The position numbers were made by a program, and so were the translations under genes. 64,000 nucleotides of DNA from Sulfurospirillum sp. UBA2217 (GTDB lineage Bacteria; Campylobacterota; Campylobacteria; Campylobacterales; Sulfurospirillaceae). The notes beneath the pieces are model-generated. The model searched no databases and was not told the DNA's origin. It saw only the letters and a program-made list of their open reading frames with translations. Positions 43,628 through 52,279 of the stretch are shown in pieces (position 1 is the first letter of the stretch; each line of letters starts with the position of its first letter). The stretch is taken from positions 36,750 to 100,749 of the forward strand of contig DCUJ01000005.1 of NCBI GenBank assembly GCA_002328495.1, written 5' to 3'.

Positions 43628-44512
43628 ATGAAGATATTAATAATAAAACTAGGTTTTTCAGAAACTTTAGATGAAGAGATAAGCAGATTTAGCTCATTGG
43701 GCGATGTTTTGAGGACAACCCCTATCTTGCCAACTTTAAAAGAGCAGTATCCAAATTCAAAGATTACTTGGCTTGTAGATGAGGCTCCTTACGCGCTTTT
43801 GCAAGGAAATAAATATATAGATAGAATCCTTATTTGGGATAGTTTTGTTGGCTTTCAGCTTCTTGAAGAGAAGTTTGACATAGTTATAAATCTTGAAAAA
43901 ATAGCAGGTTTATGTGCTATAACCAATCGTATCAATGCTTGGAAAAAATATGGATTTCGCTTTGATGAAGTACAGGGCACTTATGATGTCTATGAGGGCA
44001 GTGAATATGCGTTTGATCTATGTACAAAGTACAATATAAAGAAGAATAACAACAAAATATGGCAAGAAGTACTGATAGAAATGGTTGGGAGTACGTGGCA
44101 GAAACAACCCTATGTGTTAGGCTATAAACCTAAAACTCAAGAAGTGAATGATATTGGGTTTAACTATAAAGTTGGAGCAAAATTCCCCGAAAAAGCGTGG
44201 GACGATGAAAATTGGAAAGCATTGGAGATTAAGTTAAGAAAAGATGGATTAACCATCTCTTGGCAAGAAGGTTTAGAAAACCTTTATCAGTATATTGATT
44301 GGATCAATACCAATAAAATTATAGTGACGAGTGATAGTTTGGGGTTGCATATAGCATTGGCTTTAGGTAAACACGTTGTGGCTATGTTTGGACCTACGAG
44401 TGCAAAAGAGGTCTATTTTTACAGTGGAAGTGTTATTCAAAAAGAAAAGATGACAGACATTTTACCGCAAGACGTGTATGAAAAAATCATTGCTCTAGTG
44501 AATCATAAATGA
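43628..44512 (+). CDS. GT9 (ADP-heptose:LPS heptosyltransferase-like) glycosyltransferase
   Basis: A 294-residue GT-B enzyme of family 9. Motifs: ILIIKLGFSET... GDVLRTTPILPTLK at the N-terminus, KITWLVDEAPYALL, and the donor-side TSDSLGLHIALALGKHVV then MFGPTSAKEVYFY. Family members transfer heptose or other sugars to LPS or related glycans. The sequence between is shorter than in WaaF/WaaC. It overlaps the next gene by four bases. Confidence 0.82.
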   Translation: MKILIIKLGFSETLDEEISRFSSLGDVLRTTPILPTLKEQYPNSKITWLVDEAPYALLQGNKYIDRILIWDSFVGFQLLEEKFDIVINLEKIAGLCAITNRINAWKKYGFRFDEVQGTYDVYEGSEYAFDLCTKYNIKKNNNKIWQEVLIEMVGSTWQKQPYVLGYKPKTQEVNDIGFNYKVGAKFPEKAWDDENWKALEIKLRKDGLTISWQEGLENLYQYIDWINTNKIIVTSDSLGLHIALALGKHVVAMFGPTSAKEVYFYSGSVIQKEKMTDILPQDVYEKIIALVNHK

Positions 44513-47091
44513 TAACAGCGTTTGTACCTACTTTAAATAATGAAAGAACGATACGAGAAGTTGTACGCTCACTAAAATCACAAACAATTCAGCCTAAAAA
44601 AATCATCATAATTGATAGTGGTTCCACTGATAAAACTGAAAAAATCGTCAAAGAAGAAGGTTGTGAATTTTATCTACCGTCTTATTTTGGGTTTGATTTT
44701 TTAGGGTTAGGACGGGCTAGAAATAGAATATTAGAGCTTATAGATACTCCTTATCTTCTCTCTGTTGATAGTGATATTCTCTTAGAAAAAAATCATATTG
44801 AGAAAGTTTTGCCTCTGTTTGAAAAGGACGAAACGATTGCAGGTGTTGCTGGAAAACAGATAGAATTGAATCGTATCCATATCGCCGATAGAGCCAGAGC
44901 TGTTGTGGAAATGCGAGATTTAGAGCGAGAGCTTGAACCATGTTACAAAGATTTTTTGCTTGGTTCCAATAATATCTACAAAGTGAGTGTGCTAAGAGAG
45001 ATAGGAAAAAAAGAGAATAACAATCCCAACAGGCCTTTTGAAGACTCTTTAATATCGAATTATGAAGACGTTGATATAGGAATTAAGCTTAGAAAGCATG
45101 GCTATAAACTCTACTTTGAACCTTCCATTAAGACGTATCATTTACAAAAAGACACGCTACATTCTTTTGTCAATAGAGCATACAGGTATCGAGTTTTCAA
45201 GTGGCAAATGCAAGGCGCATTTGAGAATAGTACCATCTATCAAAAGAGAATTGAACACAACATCAATTATACCAATATGGGTATAAACATGGCTCATGAG
45301 AAAGCAAGGTATTATCTTGTGTATCCATTTATTTTTGCAGGGTTTAATTTCTTTCTAGAGGATATTTTCAAGTTTATTGAAGTAGGGAATAATGTATTTG
45401 CCAATAAAATTTACAGTAGTTTTATTAAAAGTTTAGATTTTTTTCTATCAAAAGATATTAAAAATGCTATTTTAGCTGATAATGCTTATATGCTTGAAAA
45501 AATTGAACTTCAAGCATATGATGAGATAGATGAACAGATTTTTGAGCGTTTTAAAGAGCTAGCTACGCTAGAAATTTTGGATAAAAAATTTCCCGCTCTT
45601 GTGGATAATAAACTTACATATACAAATAAATCTTTACATGTAAAAGCCGTTGAAGCGTCTTATCGTAGAGTAGCAAGAGAACAAGAGCTTACTATTTATG
45701 GGAATTTTAGAGTTTTGCTTCTTAACTCTCCTTGGAAAAAAGAGGGCAGGTATGGCGTAAAAGCAGGAAGTCGCTGGCCCCATACTCAACTTTTAAGGGA
45801 AAACAAGCCATTGCCTGCTTACATACCGTATCCTTTTTTTTTAGCATATACTTTTTCCTTATTGCAAAAAAACAGTATTTCAAGTTGGATTATAGATGCA
45901 GTAGCAGAAGGGTATAGTGATGAAGAGTCTTTGTATGAAGCTGTAGGTTATCGACCTAATTTAATAGTTTTAGAAACTTCAACGCCTAGTTTTTATAATG
46001 ATTTAGAACAGATTAAAAAAATTAAATCGTTTCTACCTGAGTGTAAAGTTTGTTTGGTTGGCTCTCATGTTTCATATGAAAAAGAAAAGATACTTTCTTA
46101 TACAGAGATTGATTTTGTCATCGTTTCAGAATATGAAGAGGCGGTGTTTTTACTTAGTAAGGCTTTAAAAAATTCTGAAGAGTTTAAAAAAATTAATGGT
46201 CTTGTCTATAGAGAAAATGGGGAAATTTATATGAACGATAGCACAAAATCGGTTGATTTTTACTCGTTTGAAAACAGTCATTTTGATGTATTGCCTTTTT
46301 ACAATTATAATGACAGACCTATAGCAGCATTAGAATATCCTTCATTCCAAGTTCAATTAAGCAGAGGGTGCCCTTATAAGTGTATTTTTTGTTTATGGCC
46401 TCAACTTATGTATAAGAAACATTATCAAGTAAGAGATCTGAACAAGGTTTTAAGAGAAATTCAAAAAGCAAAAGATCTTTTTGGTATTCGATCTTTTTAT
46501 ATCGATGATGATACGTTTAATATTCAGAAAAACCATTTGCTAAACTTTGCAACTTTGCTCAATGAACAAGAGGTAAATTTACCTTGGGCGGCGATGGCAC
46601 GAGCTGATACTATCGTCGATGAAGAAACATTAAAAGCACTGAAAGAGAGTGGTTTAATCATGCTCAAATTTGGTATAGAAAGTATTGATGAACGTGTTTT
46701 ACATGTAATGCAAAAAGGCTTAGATATCAAAAAGTGCGAAGAGACGATAGCGTTGTGTAAAAAGCTTAATATTAAAGTTCATTTGACATTTTCTATCGGG
46801 TATTTTAATGACTCGCTAAATGCCATTCAGAAGACATTTGATTGGCTGATAACACAAAATCCAGAATCCATGCAAATCTCAATTGTTACCCCTTTCCCTG
46901 GAACGGTTATGTATGAACAAGCTCTCAAAAAAAGTTATAGCTTAGAAAAAGATTTGTCAAAATATGATGGAGCAACGTATAGCGTCGTTACGTCTAATAT
47001 TGAAAAAGAGATATTAGAAAATATCAGAAAAAAATGGATAGAAGAGTGGTTGAATTTTAAAAACAATCAAAAAGTGAGTGCCATAGTATGA
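44509..47091 (+). CDS. Fusion of GT2 glycosyltransferase and B12-binding-type radical SAM enzyme
   Basis: An 860-residue fusion. Residues 1-260: GT2 domain (ITAFVPTLNNERTIREVV, IIDSGSTD, LLSVDSDILLE). Residues about 300-395: linker. Residues about 400-560: a BchE-type B12-binding-like domain (FRVLLLNSPW, SWIIDAVAEGY, PNLIVLETSTPSF). Residues about 610-830: radical SAM with Cys621, Cys625 and Cys628 (GCPYKCIFC), IDDDTF, FGIESIDE and a TPFPGT segment. Class B radical SAM enzymes methylate unreactive carbons or phosphorus, so C-methylation of a sugar just transferred by the GT2 half is possible (inference). The B12 ligand motif DxHxxG is not evident. Two TTACATGTAA copies are inside (45634, 46699). 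Confidence 0.85.
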   Translation: MITAFVPTLNNERTIREVVRSLKSQTIQPKKIIIIDSGSTDKTEKIVKEEGCEFYLPSYFGFDFLGLGRARNRILELIDTPYLLSVDSDILLEKNHIEKVLPLFEKDETIAGVAGKQIELNRIHIADRARAVVEMRDLERELEPCYKDFLLGSNNIYKVSVLREIGKKENNNPNRPFEDSLISNYEDVDIGIKLRKHGYKLYFEPSIKTYHLQKDTLHSFVNRAYRYRVFKWQMQGAFENSTIYQKRIEHNINYTNMGINMAHEKARYYLVYPFIFAGFNFFLEDIFKFIEVGNNVFANKIYSSFIKSLDFFLSKDIKNAILADNAYMLEKIELQAYDEIDEQIFERFKELATLEILDKKFPALVDNKLTYTNKSLHVKAVEASYRRVAREQELTIYGNFRVLLLNSPWKKEGRYGVKAGSRWPHTQLLRENKPLPAYIPYPFFLAYTFSLLQKNSISSWIIDAVAEGYSDEESLYEAVGYRPNLIVLETSTPSFYNDLEQIKKIKSFLPECKVCLVGSHVSYEKEKILSYTEIDFVIVSEYEEAVFLLSKALKNSEEFKKINGLVYRENGEIYMNDSTKSVDFYSFENSHFDVLPFYNYNDRPIAALEYPSFQVQLSRGCPYKCIFCLWPQLMYKKHYQVRDLNKVLREIQKAKDLFGIRSFYIDDDTFNIQKNHLLNFATLLNEQEVNLPWAAMARADTIVDEETLKALKESGLIMLKFGIESIDERVLHVMQKGLDIKKCEETIALCKKLNIKVHLTFSIGYFNDSLNAIQKTFDWLITQNPESMQISIVTPFPGTVMYEQALKKSYSLEKDLSKYDGATYSVVTSNIEKEILENIRKKWIEEWLNFKNNQKVSAIV

Positions 47092-48125
47092 CTATTTTAA
47101 TTACAGGCGGTGCAGGTTTCGTAGGCTCGAATTTAGCATTTAGCTTAAAAAGCAAATATCCCCAATATAAGATTATCGTGTTTGATAATCTTAGAAGACG
47201 AGGAAGCGAATTAAACATCAAAAAATTTCATGAAGCGGGTATTGCGTTCATTCATGGCGATATAAGAAATATGGAAGATTTAGAAGGCGTCGATTTCGAT
47301 TTACTTATTGAAGCCAGCGCTGAACCCTCGGTGTTAGCAGGAATGGATGGAGGAAGAAAATACCTTATAGATACAAATTTAAATGGTTTGGTCAATTCTT
47401 TAGAAATAGCCCTAAAACAAAAAGCAAAAGTTATATTTTTATCGACAAGTCGCGTTTATCCTATGGAGGTTATCAACTCTTTAAATTATGAAGAGAAGGA
47501 CACGAGATATGCTTTACATGTAAACAATGTTGCAGGAGTCAGTGAAAAAGGATTTTGTGAAGAATTATCTTTAAATGGATACAGAACGCTTTATGGTGCC
47601 ACGAAACTAGCAAGTGAATATATCATAGATGAATATGTGCATATGTTTGGGCTAGAAGCTATTATCAACCGAAGTGGTGTCATAGCAGGAGCTGGACAGT
47701 TTGGCAAAGTTGATCAAGGTTTTCTCACGCTTTGGGCGGCAAATTATTATTTTAACAAGCCTTTGAGTATCTTTGGGAATGGAAAACAGGTAAGAGATAT
47801 TTTAAATATCAATGATTTATTTGATTTGATTGATTTACAAATCCACTCTTTTGAAAACTTTAGTGCACAAAGATTTAATATAGGTGGAGGTTTAAAAGCA
47901 TCTGTTTCTCTTCTTGAACTTGATGCGATGTGTCAAAACCGTTTTGGGAATAAGAGGATTGATTTTAAAGAACAACGAGGGATGGATTTGAAATATTATG
48001 TGAGCGATAATACTAAAATATCTAACCTAAGATGGTGCCCAAAACGAAATGTAGAGGAAACGCTCAACGAAATTTTAATGTGGATAGAAGACAATGAAAA
48101 GGATCTCAAGTGGATATTTGCTTAA
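47088..48125 (+). CDS. NAD-dependent epimerase/dehydratase, CDP-paratose 2-epimerase-like
   Basis: A 345-residue extended SDR. TGGAGFVGSNLAFSL binds NAD; FDNLRRRGSELN is the phrase typical of CDP-paratose (tyvelose) 2-epimerase RfbE relatives. The Ser of LSTSRVYPM and Tyr-Lys of LYGATKLASEY form the catalytic triad. Substrate is a nucleotide sugar not determinable here. It overlaps the radical SAM fusion gene by four bases and the next epimerase gene by 16. A TTACATGTAA copy is at 47514-47523. Confidence 0.82.
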   Translation: MTILITGGAGFVGSNLAFSLKSKYPQYKIIVFDNLRRRGSELNIKKFHEAGIAFIHGDIRNMEDLEGVDFDLLIEASAEPSVLAGMDGGRKYLIDTNLNGLVNSLEIALKQKAKVIFLSTSRVYPMEVINSLNYEEKDTRYALHVNNVAGVSEKGFCEELSLNGYRTLYGATKLASEYIIDEYVHMFGLEAIINRSGVIAGAGQFGKVDQGFLTLWAANYYFNKPLSIFGNGKQVRDILNINDLFDLIDLQIHSFENFSAQRFNIGGGLKASVSLLELDAMCQNRFGNKRIDFKEQRGMDLKYYVSDNTKISNLRWCPKRNVEETLNEILMWIEDNEKDLKWIFA

Positions 48126-49171
48126 TTACAGGAAGTGCAGGACTTATTGGAAGCGAAGCAGTAGAATTTTTGAGTGATAAATTTGATGTTGTTGTGGGGA
48201 TAGATAACAATATGCGTCAGGAGTTTTTTGGCGTAAGTGCTTCAACTTTATGGAATCAAAAAAGACTCCAAGAAAAAATCAAAAATTATATTCACTATAG
48301 CGTCGATATTAGAGATGACAAAGCGGTAGAGAAAATTTTTCAACAGTATGCAAGCGATATAAAACTCATCATTCACACCGCAGCACAACCCAGTCATGAC
48401 TGGGCTGCGAATGACCCCTATACGGACTTTAGTGTCAATGCAAATGGAACTTTAGTTCTCTTGGAAAATACAAGAAAATACGCAAAAAATGCTGTTTTTA
48501 TTTTTACCTCTACTAACAAAGTCTATGGAGATACACCTAATGTATTGCCACTCGTTGAACTAGAGACGAGGTGGGAACTTGATACATCTCATGCTTATTA
48601 TAAGTGCGGTATTGATGAAAGTATGAGTATAGACCAGAGCAAACACTCTTTATTTGGTGCAAGCAAAGTTGCCGCTGATATCTTAGTGCAAGAGTATGGC
48701 AAATACTTTGATATGCACACAGCTGTTTTTAGAGGTGGTTGCTTAACAGGACCAAATCACAGTGGTACAAAGCTTCATGGCTTTTTGAGCTACCTGATGA
48801 AATGTGCGCTCAGTGGTGAACATTACACGGTGTTTGGATACAAGGGAAAACAAGTGAGGGATAATATTCATTCCTATGATTTGGTGAATATGTTTTGGAA
48901 TTTTTACCAAAATCCACGATGCGGTGAGGTTTATAATGCAGGGGGTGGTAGGCATTCAAATTGTTCCATGCAAGAAGCCATTGCCTTGTGCGAAACCATT
49001 GTTGGGAAAAAGATGAATTATAGCTACAGTGAAGACAATCGCATTGGAGATCATATATGGTGGATTAGTGATGTGAGTAAATTTCAATGCCACTATCCGC
49101 AGTGGGATTATAGCTACAGGGTTGAAGATATTTTGCATCAGATTTTTATTTCTATGAAAGAAAGAATATGA
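48110..49171 (+). CDS. NAD-dependent epimerase/dehydratase, second CDP-paratose 2-epimerase-like protein
   Basis: A 353-residue extended SDR. ITGSAGLIGSEAVEFL is the NAD site and STNKVYGD matches RfbE. The usual YxxxK reads SLFGASKVAADIL, with Phe in place of Tyr; FRGGCLTGPNHSGTKLHGFL follows, which I believe is typical of this subfamily. Start is GTG at 48110 with AAAAGGA upstream. The tandem with the preceding epimerase suggests two linked steps or a heteromeric enzyme. Confidence 0.8.
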   Translation: MDICLITGSAGLIGSEAVEFLSDKFDVVVGIDNNMRQEFFGVSASTLWNQKRLQEKIKNYIHYSVDIRDDKAVEKIFQQYASDIKLIIHTAAQPSHDWAANDPYTDFSVNANGTLVLLENTRKYAKNAVFIFTSTNKVYGDTPNVLPLVELETRWELDTSHAYYKCGIDESMSIDQSKHSLFGASKVAADILVQEYGKYFDMHTAVFRGGCLTGPNHSGTKLHGFLSYLMKCALSGEHYTVFGYKGKQVRDNIHSYDLVNMFWNFYQNPRCGEVYNAGGGRHSNCSMQEAIALCETIVGKKMNYSYSEDNRIGDHIWWISDVSKFQCHYPQWDYSYRVEDILHQIFISMKERI

Positions 49172-50112
49172 GAAAACGCATCTTAGTTACGGGCGGTTCG
49201 GGATTTTTAGGAAGCCATTTGTGCGAGAAGTTGTTGCATAAAGGGTATGATGTTTTGTGTGTCGATAACTTTTTTACAGGTTCAAAACAGAACATCGCAC
49301 ACTTGCTCTCACACCCTTATTTTGAGCTTTTGCGTCACGATGTTACCTTTCCGCTTTATGTGGAGGTCGATGAGATTTACAATCTTGCGTGCCCCGCTTC
49401 CCCTATTCACTACCAATTTGACCCTGTGCAAACGACGAAGACGAGTGTGGTTGGAGCGATTAATATGTTAGGGCTTGCCAAGCGCACCAAAGCGAAAATC
49501 TTACAAGCCAGTACGAGTGAAGTGTATGGTGACCCCGAAGTGCATCCTCAGGTGGAAGAGTACAGAGGTGCGGTCAATCCCATCGGTCCTCGTGCTTGCT
49601 ACGATGAGGGAAAACGGTGTGCGGAAACCCTCTTTTTTGACTACCAACGCCAGCACAATGTCGATATACGAGTGGTGCGCATTTTTAATACGTATGGACC
49701 AAAAATGCACCCCAATGATGGGCGAGTGGTGAGCAATTTTATCGTTCAAGCCTTGCAAAACAAGCCCATTACCATTTACGGCGATGGTTCGCAAACACGC
49801 AGTTTTTGCTATGTGGATGATTTGATTGAGGGCATGATAGCGATGATGGAAAACCCACAAGGGCTTTGTGGTCCCATTAACTTAGGTAACCCATCAGAGT
49901 TTACCATTTTAGAACTGGCGCAAAAAGTGTTACAATACACGCATTCAAACAGTGAGCTTATTTACAAGCCTTTGCCACAAGACGACCCGATGCAAAGAAA
50001 ACCCGATATCACCAAAGCCAAGCGTGATTTGCTTTGGGAGCCTAGCATTGGTCTTGAAGAGGGTTTGAAGCACACGATAGATTATTTTAGAACATTATTA
50101 CAGGAGCCTTGA
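49168..50112 (+). CDS. UDP-glucuronate decarboxylase (UDP-xylose synthase-like)
   Basis: A 314-residue SDR that decarboxylates UDP-glucuronate to UDP-xylose. Highly conserved signatures: GGSGFLGSHLCEKLL, RHDVTFPLYVEVDEIYNLAC, ASTSEVYGDPEVHPQ, NPIGPRACYDEGKR (catalytic Tyr and Lys) and NTYGPKMHPNDGRVVSNF. No UDP-glucose dehydrogenase is in the window, so UDP-glucuronate must come from elsewhere. Codon use is like the flanking core genes, not the A+T-rich block. The start overlaps the upstream epimerase stop. Confidence 0.92.
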   Translation: MRKRILVTGGSGFLGSHLCEKLLHKGYDVLCVDNFFTGSKQNIAHLLSHPYFELLRHDVTFPLYVEVDEIYNLACPASPIHYQFDPVQTTKTSVVGAINMLGLAKRTKAKILQASTSEVYGDPEVHPQVEEYRGAVNPIGPRACYDEGKRCAETLFFDYQRQHNVDIRVVRIFNTYGPKMHPNDGRVVSNFIVQALQNKPITIYGDGSQTRSFCYVDDLIEGMIAMMENPQGLCGPINLGNPSEFTILELAQKVLQYTHSNSELIYKPLPQDDPMQRKPDITKAKRDLLWEPSIGLEEGLKHTIDYFRTLLQEP

Positions 50113-51215
50113 TGCCTCATCGGTACAAAATAGAAGATATCTCTTACACCATCAGCGAGTATTGCCCAGGGCCTTGTCGGTATTGTTCCATGTGGCGATT
50201 GCCTAAAAAGACAGATGAAGAACTCAGTCGAAGCGAAATGGACTCCATCTTCTCTTCCAAATATTTGGATTTGAAAAAAGTGCATATTACAGGTGGTGAG
50301 CCTCATCTAAGCGATAAATACTTTGATGCGATAGACTCTATCGCAACCTATCATCCAGACACCGTCATTGATTCGCCTATTACGGGTTGGTTTCCAGAGC
50401 GTCACGAAGAGATTGCTCGATATGCGCTTCAGAAGATGAATCTTATTCGCCTCGATATTTCTTTGGACGGCGATGAGCAGACCCATGCGAAGATTCGTTT
50501 GCATAAAGACGGCTTTGCCAAATCCATTGAAACGATTGAGCGCCTTAAAAAAATCAAAGGCGTTGCGCTGCGTTTTCAATTTACGATTTATAAAGAAAAC
50601 CTCCATCTCATCGAGTGGGTGTATGAATTTGCTAAAAAAATGGGTGTGGGGCTTTACATCGGTTATGGGCGTTACAATCCTGATCGCTACCGTAACAAAA
50701 CCGACAACCTTACCAAAAAAGTGTTAAGCCAAGACGACTTTATCTTTAGCGAGGAAGAGTTAGCACTGATTGATAGACAATTACGGGCGATTGGGTACGA
50801 CAAAGGGCGCTATGCAAGTAAATATTTGCTTCAAAAAGCGGTTTTTGAGGGACAGCATATTGATTTTAATTGCTACATGGGAAGTCGCAATATGGACATC
50901 GACCCGTACGGAAATTTGTATCCGTGTTTATTGTGGTTGCCTTACCTCAAATTTGGCAATATCAAAGAAGCGGGCAGTTTTGATAAAGCTTTAGAGCAGG
51001 GTGTGCATATCTTGGACGCCATTGAAAACAAAGCGTGCCACAACGACTGTCTTTACACCTGTGCCAATAAATGCGAGCTCATTGAGCCAAACGTCAAAGC
51101 CGTGGGCATGATACCCTATAGCGGTGGAAAATACGGGTTTGCCTTTAGTGAAAGCGATGTCATTCCGTTGCGCCCGTGGTGGTACGATGAGTACAAAGCA
51201 AAGGGTCTTGTGTAA
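50112..51215 (+). CDS. Radical SAM protein with SPASM-like C-terminus
   Basis: A 367-residue radical SAM enzyme with cluster ligands in CPGPCRYC (Cys18, Cys22, Cys25 from the chosen start), HITGGEPHLS, and a C-terminal multi-Cys group (FNCYMGS, LYPCLLW, ACHNDCLYTCANKC). The ATG at 50112 overlaps the decarboxylase stop (TGATG) and has GGAG five bases before it; a TTG one codon earlier is less likely. Function unknown. It is coupled to a DUF354 glycosyltransferase-like gene by a one-base overlap. Confidence 0.82.
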   Translation: MPHRYKIEDISYTISEYCPGPCRYCSMWRLPKKTDEELSRSEMDSIFSSKYLDLKKVHITGGEPHLSDKYFDAIDSIATYHPDTVIDSPITGWFPERHEEIARYALQKMNLIRLDISLDGDEQTHAKIRLHKDGFAKSIETIERLKKIKGVALRFQFTIYKENLHLIEWVYEFAKKMGVGLYIGYGRYNPDRYRNKTDNLTKKVLSQDDFIFSEEELALIDRQLRAIGYDKGRYASKYLLQKAVFEGQHIDFNCYMGSRNMDIDPYGNLYPCLLWLPYLKFGNIKEAGSFDKALEQGVHILDAIENKACHNDCLYTCANKCELIEPNVKAVGMIPYSGGKYGFAFSESDVIPLRPWWYDEYKAKGLV

Positions 51216-52279
51216 TGATATGGTTTGACCTTGTAACCCCAAAATCGGTACTTTTTTTCATTCCCATTATTAAGCATCTTGAAAATAAAGGGTGTAAAAC
51301 ACTCATAACCGCACGTGAGGGTGTGGGGTACAGCGAGGTCGTAGAACTGTTGAAATTAAACCATATGCCTTTTACCAATCGTGGAGAGTTTGGTGGGGCG
51401 TGCTTGAGAGATAAATTGCATGCGTCCATTGAGCGTCAAAAGGCACTGATGGAGTTTGTGAGTTTGTACAACATCAACCGTTTGGTGTGTCTTTGCTCGG
51501 TGGATGCCAATCGTGTGGCATTTGGACTGGGCATTCCTGTGATTAATTTTTACGATATTCCCCTCTCTGACCATAAAGAAAACTTTAAAAAAGCGCTGCC
51601 TCAAGCACGCTTAACCTTGCCACTTTCCAACCGTGTGATTAAACCTTTTGTCGTGCCTGATGATATTTTTAAGCGTTTTTCACTCGATGATGAGCAGATT
51701 TTCTCTTACGGATTTATTGACCCTGTCATTTGGCTCAAAGCGTTTAAGCCTGACATGAAAAGCGTTGAAGCGATTTTAGAGCCGTATGGTTTGGATTTGA
51801 AAAAACCGTTGATTGTGATTCGTGAAGAAGAATATAAAGCGAGTTATGTGGATAAACACTACCCCATTTTGTACGATGCGATGCAAGAGATTGCTACGCA
51901 AACGGGGGCAAATATTGTGATTATTCCTCGTTATGAGAGCTGTTATCTCAAGGAAAAATTTCCTTTTGTGAGCGTGTTAGAAGAAAAAGTGGTCATTCAG
52001 CATCTTTTAGCCTATGCGGATTTGTTTATCGGAGGAGGAGGAACGCTCAATACCGAGGCGTGTTACTTTGGAACCCCAACCATCTCCACACGCAGTTTTA
52101 TCAGCCACTATGACAAATACCAAATCGACCAAGGGTTGATGGAGTGGGTCAATACCAAAGAGGAATTGCTTGAAGCGGTTGGGCGTATGATGAGCAAGCG
52201 TTACGATGAAAGAGCCAAAGAAGTTTTTGGCGCTATGGTAGTGGATGTGGAAGCCATAGTGGAGGCTATTTTAGACTAG
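51215..52279 (+). CDS. DUF354 protein, GT-B glycosyltransferase-like
   Basis: A 354-residue DUF354 protein: MIWFDLVTPKSVLFFIPII at the N-terminus, ARLTLPLSNRVIKPFVVP, IVIREEEYKASY and the C-terminal LFIGGGGTLNTEACYFGTPTIS, a UDP-GlcNAc-epimerase/GT-B-like donor site. DUF354 proteins occur in exopolysaccharide and S-layer glycan loci, chiefly archaeal and deep-branching bacterial. It is the last plus-strand gene of the locus and overlaps the convergent pseI end by four bases. Confidence 0.8.
   Translation: MIWFDLVTPKSVLFFIPIIKHLENKGCKTLITAREGVGYSEVVELLKLNHMPFTNRGEFGGACLRDKLHASIERQKALMEFVSLYNINRLVCLCSVDANRVAFGLGIPVINFYDIPLSDHKENFKKALPQARLTLPLSNRVIKPFVVPDDIFKRFSLDDEQIFSYGFIDPVIWLKAFKPDMKSVEAILEPYGLDLKKPLIVIREEEYKASYVDKHYPILYDAMQEIATQTGANIVIIPRYESCYLKEKFPFVSVLEEKVVIQHLLAYADLFIGGGGTLNTEACYFGTPTISTRSFISHYDKYQIDQGLMEWVNTKEELLEAVGRMMSKRYDERAKEVFGAMVVDVEAIVEAILD

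Noticed and set aside
49247..51604. Many overlapping open frames on both strands over the UXS, radical SAM and DUF354 genes.
   Set aside because: They are shadows of genes with higher GC content; none has a recognisable product.
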